From the NCBI RefSeq assembly GCF_030915505.1, contig NZ_CP133265.1, positions 434,001 through 498,000 on the forward strand: a stretch of DNA of 64,000 nt, read 5' to 3'. This stretch comes from Neobacillus sp. OS1-2 (lineage in GTDB: Bacteria > Bacillota > Bacilli > Bacillales > Cytobacillaceae). The notes beneath the pieces are model-generated. The model was not told the DNA's origin. It saw nothing but the letters and a program-made list of their open reading frames with translations, and did no database searches. Made by a program: the position numbers and the translations under genes. The first letter of the stretch is position 1, and each line of letters opens with the position of its first letter. Below are positions 57,429 through 64,000 of the stretch, one piece after another.

Positions 57429-57893
57429 TTACCCTCTTTTTGGAAAATAAGGCTTTTTGGAGCGCGGCTCACCAAGGATTTCCGCCCAAATCACTCCATT
57501 AACCAATGATTGCGCATTTGGTTCCGTCGAAATATTTGGTTCATCTTCGTCCATGGTTGCCGCAACAGTTTGTTCTTTCATCTTTTCTCGTTGCAAACGG
57601 GCCGTTGCCAGCGCCCTCCGGCTCGACTCAGATTCTTTTCTGACTTGGTCATATTCTTGTTCAAGCTTTCGATTATTCTCTTGCAATACTTCCACTTTTT
57701 GCGCCGATTTAACCGGGGCCGCTTGATGCGAGACTTCATTTGTAAGTTCTTTAACTAGCGTTCGAACATCCTCCATACCACTTACTTTAAATGGCTTTCT
57801 AGGAGATTGACCTTGAGTCCTTTTTGTTTTGCCAAATATGGTAGAGATGATACCTACAATGATAAAAAATAATATGGTTTCCAAAGCTCCCAC
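57429..57893 (-). CDS. Uncharacterised membrane-anchored coiled-coil protein (YqfB position)
   Basis: 154 residues. One N-terminal membrane helix (about 5-20), then a charged coiled coil (KSAQKVEVLQENNRKLEQEYDQVRKESESSRRAL, about 62-115) and an acidic C-terminus. Sits between floA and yqfC where B. subtilis has yqfB, but I cannot confirm homology. Probably associates with FloA at the membrane. Confidence 0.68.
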   Translation of the reverse strand: MGALETILFFIIVGIISTIFGKTKRTQGQSPRKPFKVSGMEDVRTLVKELTNEVSHQAAPVKSAQKVEVLQENNRKLEQEYDQVRKESESSRRALATARLQREKMKEQTVAATMDEDEPNISTEPNAQSLVNGVIWAEILGEPRSKKPYFPKRG

Positions 57894-57917
57894 CCTCCAT
57901 TTTAATTAATGTGGGGT

Positions 57918-58913
57918 TTATTTGTCGTCTTTCTTTTCACCTGTCATTTTCCCAATCGAACCTCTCATTTCCGTATCAGCAGAAATGTTTTTATAATTCA
58001 TATAGTCCATGACACCGATATTACCTGATTTAAGAGCTTCTGCCATGGCAAGCGGTACCTCTGCTTCCGCTTCCACTACCTTGGCCCTCATTTCCACTAC
58101 TTTCGCCTTCATTTCCTGCTCTGAAGCAACCGCCATCGCCCGGCGTTCTTCTGCTTTTGCTTGGGCAATTTTCTTATCCGCCTCAGCTTGTTCTGTTTGT
58201 AATTCTGCACCAATGTTTTTACCGATATCCACATCCGCAATATCGATTGATAAGATTTCAAAGGCTGTTCCGGCGTCAAGGCCCTTTGCCAAAACAGTCT
58301 GCGAGATCAAATCCGGATTCTCTAGAACTTTGCTATGGCTGTCCGACGAACCAATAGTTGAGACAACCCCTTCACCAACACGGGCCACAACTGTTTCTTC
58401 ACCGGCACCACCGACAAGACGTTCGATATTGGCACGGACGGTAATCCTCGCTTTTGCTTTGACCTCAATCCCGTTCATCGCAACACCTGCGATAAATGGT
58501 GTTTCAATTACCTTAGGGTTAACACTCATTTGCACCGCTTCTAAAACATCACGTCCCGCAAGGTCAATTGCAGCGCACCGTTCAAACGATAATTCAATAT
58601 TGGCTCGGTGTGCAGCAATTAGCGCATTGACGACACGGTCAACATTTCCTCCAGCAAGATAATGACTTTCAAGCTGATTGATTGTGACGTTTAAACCTGC
58701 TTTATGAGCTTTAATAAGCGGATTAACCACCCTGCTTGGCGTTACCCTTCTTAACCTCATCCCAACCAATGTGAAAATACTAATGCGAACACCTGCAGCA
58801 AGTGCCGAAATCCAAAGCATAACTGGTACAAAAGATAATAAGATCCCTAAAAAGATTAAAGCAATCACAACCACGGCGATAATAAATATCGTTCCACCTG
58901 ATACTACATCCAT
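57918..58913 (-). CDS. floA: Flotillin-like protein FloA
   Basis: 331 residues. N-terminal membrane hairpin (about 7-50), SPFH/band-7-like domain (about 60-220), then the Ala/Glu-rich coiled coil ([26 protein letters not shown], about 240-290). Organises functional membrane microdomains. Downstream of the NfeD gene, its usual partner. Confidence 0.94.
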   Translation of the reverse strand: MDVVSGGTIFIIAVVVIALIFLGILLSFVPVMLWISALAAGVRISIFTLVGMRLRRVTPSRVVNPLIKAHKAGLNVTINQLESHYLAGGNVDRVVNALIAAHRANIELSFERCAAIDLAGRDVLEAVQMSVNPKVIETPFIAGVAMNGIEVKAKARITVRANIERLVGGAGEETVVARVGEGVVSTIGSSDSHSKVLENPDLISQTVLAKGLDAGTAFEILSIDIADVDIGKNIGAELQTEQAEADKKIAQAKAEERRAMAVASEQEMKAKVVEMRAKVVEAEAEVPLAMAEALKSGNIGVMDYMNYKNISADTEMRGSIGKMTGEKKDDK

Positions 58914-58933
58914 TTTTTTAACCCCCTCATTAT

Positions 58934-59569
58934 TTATTTGACCTCTCTAACAACAATACGGGCACCTTCTACTTTAATGACCTTTACTTTAGCATTCTGC
59001 TCAATAAAGCCGCCTTCACTTATTGCATCAACTCGTTCATTATGAATAATAATCGTACCAGCCGGTCTTAATATCGTTAATGCGGTTCCAACTTTTCCTA
59101 AAAGGTCAGTCCGGTTAATATTCGATACATAGCCGTCTTCTTTTCTAGCTATCTCTGACAAGACCATTTTATTAAAAAGTACCAGCTTTTTTCCAAATGT
59201 CTTAATCATCATAAAGAAAACAATAATTGAAATCATAATAGCAATAAAGATCGAGACGCCTATTTGCATGGCATCCTCTCCTGCTAAAAAAAGACTTAAT
59301 ATTAAGGCAGCAACACCAAGCGTTCCAGCAACAGCACCTGGTAAGAAGAACTCTAGAAAAATAAGCAAGATTCCTGCCACAAATAAGGTTAATGTCCCAT
59401 AACCGGCAAGCCCGGCTTGGAAATGCCCATAAAAGAACAAAATTAGCGCAAACACACCAATAAATCCAGCTATCCCTATCTTTGCAGAAAAAAGTTCTAG
59501 CACAATTCCCACTCCTGCAATGGTCAGGAGAATGGTTACAACAATTGGGTCAGTAAGAAATTCAATCAT
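58934..59569 (-). CDS. NfeD family protein, short form (no protease domain)
   Basis: 211 residues. Four to five membrane helices (about 8-135), then the C-terminal OB fold ([21 protein letters not shown] and [15 protein letters not shown]). B. subtilis YqeZ at this place is about twice as long, with an N-terminal ClpP-like serine protease; it is absent here. Pairs with FloA in membrane microdomains. Complete gene with GAGGGGGG-type RBS. Confidence 0.85.
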   Translation of the reverse strand: MIEFLTDPIVVTILLTIAGVGIVLELFSAKIGIAGFIGVFALILFFYGHFQAGLAGYGTLTLFVAGILLIFLEFFLPGAVAGTLGVAALILSLFLAGEDAMQIGVSIFIAIMISIIVFFMMIKTFGKKLVLFNKMVLSEIARKEDGYVSNINRTDLLGKVGTALTILRPAGTIIIHNERVDAISEGGFIEQNAKVKVIKVEGARIVVREVK

Positions 59570-59654
59570 TCAAGGTCCCCCCCTTCTCTCTTCAACTGAC
59601 TCTATTCATTACGTTTGAAGCGTTAAAAGGTTTCATTTTTTAGGCGAAATAACT

Positions 59655-59690
59655 TAAAAGACCACAAGCACTAGATGCTTGCGGTCTTTA
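59655..59690 (-). terminator. yqeY terminator
   Basis: AAAGACCGCAAGCA / TGCTTGTGGTCTTT stem with a G-T pair and T-run on the minus strand. Confidence 0.75.
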
Positions 59691-59700
59691 TGTCAGAATA

Positions 59701-60147
59701 CTATGAAAGGTGTTGTTGTACAAATTTATTAACTAGAGATCCGTCTGCTTTACCCTTTACTTTAGGCATAATCGCAGCCATCACTTTTCCCATTTCCGCT
59801 TTTGATGTTGCACCAACTTCAGCAATCGTTTCTTTAACAATGTCTGATAACTCATCTTCTGAAAGCTGTTTCGGTAAATACAGCTCGACAATCGAGAGCT
59901 CTGTATGCAATTTATCAACTAGGTCTTGACGACCAGCCTTATCAAATTCATGGAGGGAGTCTTTGCGTTGCTTTACTTCGCGAGAAAGGACCGTTAACTC
60001 CACGTCTTCAGAAAGCTCTTTCGTTCCAAGCTTAATAGCTTCATTCTGCAAGGAAGCTTTGACCATCCGAATAACTGAGAGTTTGTCTTTTTCCTTGTTT
60101 TTCATCGCTTGTTTCATATCATTATTCAAACGCTCGAGAAGACTCAT
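59701..60147 (-). CDS. yqeY: GatB/YqeY domain protein
   Basis: 148 residues, all helical. C-terminal part ([38 protein letters not shown], about 108-145) is the tail domain of GatB amidotransferases that contacts tRNA. Stand-alone YqeY follows rpsU in many bacilli. AGAGAGGGTG RBS. Confidence 0.93.
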   Translation of the reverse strand: MSLLERLNNDMKQAMKNKEKDKLSVIRMVKASLQNEAIKLGTKELSEDVELTVLSREVKQRKDSLHEFDKAGRQDLVDKLHTELSIVELYLPKQLSEDELSDIVKETIAEVGATSKAEMGKVMAAIMPKVKGKADGSLVNKFVQQHLS

Positions 60148-60162
60148 ATATTACACCCTCTC

Positions 60163-60336
60163 TTAAAACTTACGTTTTCTTGCTGCTTCAGACTTTTTCT
60201 TACGTTTTACACTTGGTTTTTCATAAAATTCGCGCTTTCTTGCCTCTTGCAAAGTACCAGTTTTTGATACTGTACGTTTGAAGCGACGAAGAGCATCTTC
60301 AAGCGATTCGTTTTTACGAACGACGGTTTTAGACAT
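60163..60336 (-). CDS. rpsU: 30S ribosomal protein S21
   Basis: 57 residues from the ATG at 60336 (GGAGGGAGG upstream). Very basic, with the KRTVSKTG and [12 protein letters not shown] signature of S21. Binds near the 16S 3' end and helps initiation. Cotranscribed with yqeY. Confidence 0.96.
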   Translation of the reverse strand: MSKTVVRKNESLEDALRRFKRTVSKTGTLQEARKREFYEKPSVKRKKKSEAARKRKF

Positions 60337-60392
60337 TCTCTTTCCCTCCCTCCGAAACACAACACACTAACATTCAATCCATGTACCTTGCA

Positions 60393-60421
60393 ATTATAAT
60401 ATAACCTTGATACAAGGTCAA
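60393..60421 (-). promoter_or_regulatory. rpsU promoter
   Basis: TTGACC (60421-60416), 17-bp spacer, TATAAT (60398-60393) on the minus strand, 57 bp from the rpsU ATG. Confidence 0.75.
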
Positions 60422-60504
60422 CTGAAATTCTTAATCAGTATTTTTTTAAAATCTGGCATGTCCTTCGCATCAATTCCATAGAATGGAGCGAGGGGGGCCG
60501 GGAC

Positions 60505-61446
60505 ATGCTGTACATATTATTATTTGTTCTTTGTATTTTATTATTTATTTTTGGAATGACCATTATTAGGTTTGGCTTATTTAATTTGTCTGCTAATAAA
60601 TTGAAAACATGGCTGATAAAACTTACAAGCACACCGTTAAAAGGGATGGTAACAGGAACCTTCATCACAGCCCTGTTGCAAAGCAGCTCCGCTGTAATGG
60701 TCATCACAATTGGTTTAATTTCGGCTAGAATTATGACCTTCCCTCAATCAATTGGGATTATTCTCGGCACCAATATCGGTACAACCTTTAAAACGGAACT
60801 CATTACCTTTGATATAGATGCCATCCTTGTTCCCCTTGCCATTAGTGGCGCACTACTTATTTTATTAAAAAATAAAAGAGCAAGAAGTATTGGCATGCTA
60901 TTATTTGGAATCGCCTCCGTATTTACCGCCATGAAGGGGTTCGAATTAGTAGCGGAACCTTTAACCACAATGGGTTTTATTAATAAATTTATTTTATCTA
61001 TTAATGACAATCTACTCTTAAGTATATTAGCTGGTACTATTATTACAGCTATTATCCAATCGAGCACAGCGATGACAGGGATTGCGATGGGATTTTTAAC
61101 CGCTGGGCTGTTGCAGCTTGATGCCGGTATCGCTATAGTGCTGGGAGCAAATATAGGCACATGTATTACGGCGATTATTGCCTCAATCGGCGGCGGAAAG
61201 GAATCAAAGTTAGCCGCCTTTGCCCATGTCTGGCTCAATGTATTTGGAGTTTTACTATTTATCCCGCTAATTCCATTGCTTACGGAAAATGCACCATTCC
61301 TTGCTAGCAGAAAAGATGTCCAGCTTGCGCATATAAGTGTGATATTTAATGTGGCAACCTCATTGCTTATCTTACCTTTCGCTACCCGGTTTGGTGAAAT
61401 GATTTTATTTTTACACGATCGACGGCCTAAACGTCCAGTGTCATAA
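60505..61446 (+). CDS. yqeW: Na/Pi cotransporter family protein (YqeW)
   Basis: 313 residues, about eight membrane helices. Two inverted copies of the QSSSA / QSSTA signature (LLQSSSAVMV near 52 and IIQSSTAMTG near 187), each followed by GTNIGTT or GANIGTC, the hallmark of type II sodium-phosphate cotransporters. No C-terminal PhoU-like domain. Probably phosphate transport; direction unknown. GAGGGGGG RBS. Confidence 0.9.
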   Translation: MLYILLFVLCILLFIFGMTIIRFGLFNLSANKLKTWLIKLTSTPLKGMVTGTFITALLQSSSAVMVITIGLISARIMTFPQSIGIILGTNIGTTFKTELITFDIDAILVPLAISGALLILLKNKRARSIGMLLFGIASVFTAMKGFELVAEPLTTMGFINKFILSINDNLLLSILAGTIITAIIQSSTAMTGIAMGFLTAGLLQLDAGIAIVLGANIGTCITAIIASIGGGKESKLAAFAHVWLNVFGVLLFIPLIPLLTENAPFLASRKDVQLAHISVIFNVATSLLILPFATRFGEMILFLHDRRPKRPVS

Positions 61447-61447
61447 G

Positions 61448-61473
61448 AAAAGACGGCGAAATCGCCGTCTTTT
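61448..61473. terminator. Bidirectional terminator between yqeW and mtaB
   Basis: Perfect 12-bp stem AAAAGACGGCGA / TCGCCGTCTTTT. Confidence 0.85.
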
Positions 61474-61483
61474 CCCTTTTTCC

Positions 61484-62857
61484 TTATATTGCTGCTTCTT
61501 CCTGCTTAAAAACTTCTTCTTTAACAATCGCAGTATCTTCCACAATTCGGACAAATTGACCTTCATTGTATGGGTAACCTGCTTTGGTAATTTTCACTTT
61601 AACAATCTTACCAACCATCTCTTCAGTTGCCGGGAATACTACTTTAAGATAATTATCCGTGTAACCAACATATTTTCCGGAAATAGGCTCTTCCTTGTAT
61701 TCCTCTTCAGGAATGACTTCTAATACTTCACCTTCAAAAAGTGAGGCGTATTCCTTCGCCAGCTGATCAGAAAGAGAAATTAACCGGTGGACACGTTCAT
61801 TTTTAACCTCTTCATCCACCTGATCTTCCATCCGTGCGGCAGGAGTTCCTGTTCGCTTCGAATATGGGAAGACATGGAGCTCAGAGAATTTATGGTCTTT
61901 AATAAAATTGTATGTTTCCATAAATTCGTCTTCTGTTTCGCCAGGGAAACCAACAATGACATCAGATGTAACGGCAAGACCAGGAAGCACTTCTTTCAAG
62001 CGCTCAAGTCTTTCTCCAAAGAATTCCATCGTATATTTACGGCGCATTCTCTTTAAAACCGTATTAGAACCGGATTGAATCGGGATATGAAAATGACGAA
62101 CAACGATAGTAGAGTGCTTAATTACCTCAATGACTTCATCCGTAATTTGGCTTGCTTCTATCGATGAAATACGTAGACGCTCAAGACCCCTTACACCCGC
62201 CTCTAAATCGCGGAGCAGCATTGCTAGATTATAATCTTTCATGTCCTCACCGTAACCGCCTGTATGAATACCTGTTAACACAATTTCCTTGTAACCTGCA
62301 TCCACAAGCTGTTGCGCCTGACGAATCACTTCTTTTGGATCACGTGATCTCATTAAGCCACGAGCCCAGGGAATGATACAAAAAGTACAGAAATTATTGC
62401 AGCCCTCCTGAATTTTTAACGAGGCACGTGTTCTGTCCGTAAATGAAGGAACGTCAAGTTCCTCATAAACACGGTTTTTCATGATGTTACCTACGCCATT
62501 AATCGGCTGGCGCTCCGTTTTATATTGTTTAATATAATCGAGCATTTTCACGCGATCCTGCGTCCCGACGACAACATCAACACCAGGAATCGCCATAATT
62601 TCTGCTGGCGATGTTTGGGCATAACAGCCTGTTACACAAATGACAGCATCCGGATTTTTTCGAACAGCCCGGCGGATTACCTGACGGCTCTTTTTATCCC
62701 CTGTATTCGTAACTGTACATGTATTGATAATATATACATCGGAAATTGCTTCAAAATCAACTCGTTCGTAGCCTTCTTGTTTAAACAATTGCCAGATGGC
62801 TTCAGTTTCATAGTGGTTCACCTTGCATCCAAGTGTATGAAACGCGACTGTTGCCAT
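61484..62857 (-). CDS. mtaB: tRNA t6A37 methylthiotransferase MtaB
   Basis: 457 residues. N-terminal UPF0004 domain (GCKVNHYE, NTCTVT, GCYAQ cysteines, about 10-85), radical-SAM motif CNNFCTFC near 155, TRAM domain at the C-terminus. Adds a methylthio group to t6A at A37 to give ms2t6A in tRNA-Lys and others. Follows rsmE by 7 bp, in the prmA-rsmE-mtaB unit. Confidence 0.94.
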   Translation of the reverse strand: MATVAFHTLGCKVNHYETEAIWQLFKQEGYERVDFEAISDVYIINTCTVTNTGDKKSRQVIRRAVRKNPDAVICVTGCYAQTSPAEIMAIPGVDVVVGTQDRVKMLDYIKQYKTERQPINGVGNIMKNRVYEELDVPSFTDRTRASLKIQEGCNNFCTFCIIPWARGLMRSRDPKEVIRQAQQLVDAGYKEIVLTGIHTGGYGEDMKDYNLAMLLRDLEAGVRGLERLRISSIEASQITDEVIEVIKHSTIVVRHFHIPIQSGSNTVLKRMRRKYTMEFFGERLERLKEVLPGLAVTSDVIVGFPGETEDEFMETYNFIKDHKFSELHVFPYSKRTGTPAARMEDQVDEEVKNERVHRLISLSDQLAKEYASLFEGEVLEVIPEEEYKEEPISGKYVGYTDNYLKVVFPATEEMVGKIVKVKITKAGYPYNEGQFVRIVEDTAIVKEEVFKQEEAAI

Positions 62858-62864
62858 TGTAACT

Positions 62865-63614
62865 TCACCTCAATAATTCAAAATGATAGGAAATGGCCGC
62901 AAGTGTATACAATGGGGCCGTTTCCGTCCGTAAAATTCGCGGGCCCAGCCCGCATAGACCAAAGCCATTTTCTTTTAATAGCTGGATCTCATTATCAGCT
63001 AAGCCGCCTTCCGGCCCAAAAACCAAGAGGAGGGACTCTCCTTTTTTCATTTGTTTAAGAGTTGAAGAAAAAACGGACATTTCTCCGTTCCTACTTTCTT
63101 CTTCAAAAGCTGCTAATTTATAATCAAAATCCTTACTTTTTCCCAATAATTCTTTAAAATTCATCGGACTACCAATTTCCGGGATTGCAGTGCGATGGGA
63201 TTGCTCTGCAGCTTCTTTGGCTATTTTTTGCCATCTCTCTATTTTTTTAGCTGCTTTTTTTTCATCCCATTTCACGACCGAGCGGGCAGCAGCGAACGGA
63301 AGGAACTGATTTGCACCAAGTTCTGTTCCTTTTTGAATAATCCATTCCAGTTTGTCCCCTTTAGGCAGGCCGCTTGCGATCGTAATTGTAATCGGCAGCT
63401 CCGAAACCTCATCTTTCCATTGTACAACGTCTGCAACGACACTTGAATCGGTAATTTCTGCAAGCCTGCAAACAGCATGTTTTCCCTCGGGATCAACACA
63501 GATGATCTGATCGCCAATTTGCATACGCATAACCTTTACAATATGATGTAGGTCTTCATCAGCAATGATAAACTGTTCATCATTTGCCTGTTGTCTTACA
63601 AAGTAGCGTTGCAC
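62865..63614 (-). CDS. rsmE: 16S rRNA (uracil(1498)-N3)-methyltransferase RsmE
   Basis: 249 residues, GTG start. SPOUT knot with FGPEGGLADNEI near 197-208 and LGPRILRTETAPL near 222-234; N-terminal PUA-like domain. Methylates U1498 in the decoding centre of 16S rRNA. Confidence 0.95.
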   Translation of the reverse strand: MQRYFVRQQANDEQFIIADEDLHHIVKVMRMQIGDQIICVDPEGKHAVCRLAEITDSSVVADVVQWKDEVSELPITITIASGLPKGDKLEWIIQKGTELGANQFLPFAAARSVVKWDEKKAAKKIERWQKIAKEAAEQSHRTAIPEIGSPMNFKELLGKSKDFDYKLAAFEEESRNGEMSVFSSTLKQMKKGESLLLVFGPEGGLADNEIQLLKENGFGLCGLGPRILRTETAPLYTLAAISYHFELLR

Positions 63615-63686
63615 ACTTTACACCCTCTCAAAACATTTTACTCTTTATTTTACATAAGATTAGGCCATAATGAAAGATTGAAAAAT

Positions 63687-63712
63687 AAAAAGGGGCTGCT
63701 AACACCCCTTTT
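63687..63712 (-). terminator. Hairpin between prmA and rsmE
   Basis: AAAAGGGG / CCCCTTTT stem, 8 bp after the prmA stop, upstream of rsmE. Confidence 0.6.
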
Positions 63713-63720
63713 GTCCATCA

Positions 63721-64000
63721 TTATAACCTTTTGGCAATTATCGCAACCCAATCTTCCATAAGAATGGTTTCGATAATATCAAATCCTGCAGCCACAAGTG
63801 CTTCTTTTACCAAATCTTTCTTCTGCTGAATAATCCCAGAGGCAATAAAGGTTCCGCCCGGCTTTACGACATTGGCAACATCGTCCGTAAATCTAACGAT
63901 TACTTCTGCTAAAATATTCGCTACAATCACATCAGCGGATTTTTCAGCCACACCATCCAAAAGATTATTTTGGGCAATGGTTACTGTCTTACTAACCTTA
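63721..64000 (-). CDS. prmA: Ribosomal protein L11 methyltransferase PrmA (5' part outside window)
   Basis: Only the last 93 or so codons are present; the frame runs past the end at 64000. Visible are ANILAEVI (catalytic loop of the methylase), the sheet GGTFIASGII, and the end EDWVAIIAKRL. PrmA trimethylates L11. The family ends in this motif (W before the end). Confidence 0.9.
   Translation of the reverse strand, partial: KVSKTVTIAQNNLLDGVAEKSADVIVANILAEVIVRFTDDVANVVKPGGTFIASGIIQQKKDLVKEALVAAGFDIIETILMEDWVAIIAKRL

Noticed and set aside
58009..58662. 217-codon plus-strand frame over floA
   Set aside because: Antisense shadow of the Ala-rich floA coding sequence; Ser/Thr-rich, low-complexity product and no RBS.

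Overview
The window is a low-GC, endospore-forming Bacillaceae chromosome. The gene content and order follow the comG - yqzE - yqg - yqf - yqe stretch of Bacillus subtilis almost gene for gene. Sporulation genes (yqfC, yqfD, pgpH), a Bacillus-type Fe-S Fnr, a glyQS T-box and PhoP-type boxes all fit. The exact species cannot be fixed from the sequence alone; a Bacillus or Neobacillus-like genus is an inference. Most genes lie on the minus strand.

Layout. 1-1050: tail of the comG competence pilus operon (comGF partial, comGG) and yqzE. 1100-4610: a winged-helix regulator with SufR-like cysteines, small membrane proteins (yqgY, yqgW), a MidA-type methyltransferase and the metallo-hydrolase YqgX, with several related palindromes in the promoters. 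4607-12650: yqgU, yqgT, glcK-yqgQ-gluP, L-lactate dehydrogenase, a DUF92 protein, 5-formyl-THF cyclo-ligase and ribosomal protein L33. 12715-15228: a DUF4912 / GT4 glycosyltransferase / unknown-protein operon, the least understood block. 15433-20770: the complete phosphate uptake operon pstS-C-A-B-B-phoU behind an 11-bp-phased Pho box array. 20892-25116: PBP2A (with an apparent frameshift at its N-terminus), an MFS transporter and Mn superoxide dismutase. 25587-32640: Fnr-like regulator, DUF1189 protein, yqfZ, ispG, yqfX, nucleotidase, zur-znuB-znuC (with a Zur box) and yqfT. 32667-34218: an IS256-family element inserted into the shared terminator of yqfT and nfo. 34231-40835: nfo, cshB, yqfQ, ispH, nif3-like, trmK, cccA. 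41024-48762: an acyl-CoA dehydrogenase placed next to the sigA-dnaG pair, then yqfL-ccpN and glyQS with its T-box. 49060-64000: recO, yqzL, era, cdd, dgkA, ybeY, pgpH, phoH, yqfD, yqfC, floA-nfeD, yqeY, rpsU, a Na/Pi cotransporter family gene, mtaB, rsmE and the 3' end of prmA.

The genes are mostly housekeeping: replication and transcription (dnaG, sigA), translation and RNA modification (glyQS, era, ybeY, rsmE, mtaB, trmK, rpsU, rpmG), isoprenoid synthesis (ispG, ispH), metal and phosphate homeostasis. I see no phage, CRISPR array, toxin-antitoxin pair, tRNA or rRNA. The signals that most deserve a second look are the terminator-targeting IS with its self-folding transposase leader and structured tail, the poly-A frameshift at the start of pbpA, the palindrome set around the SufR-like regulator, the hairpin burying the yqfC ribosome binding site, and the DUF4912/glycosyltransferase operon.
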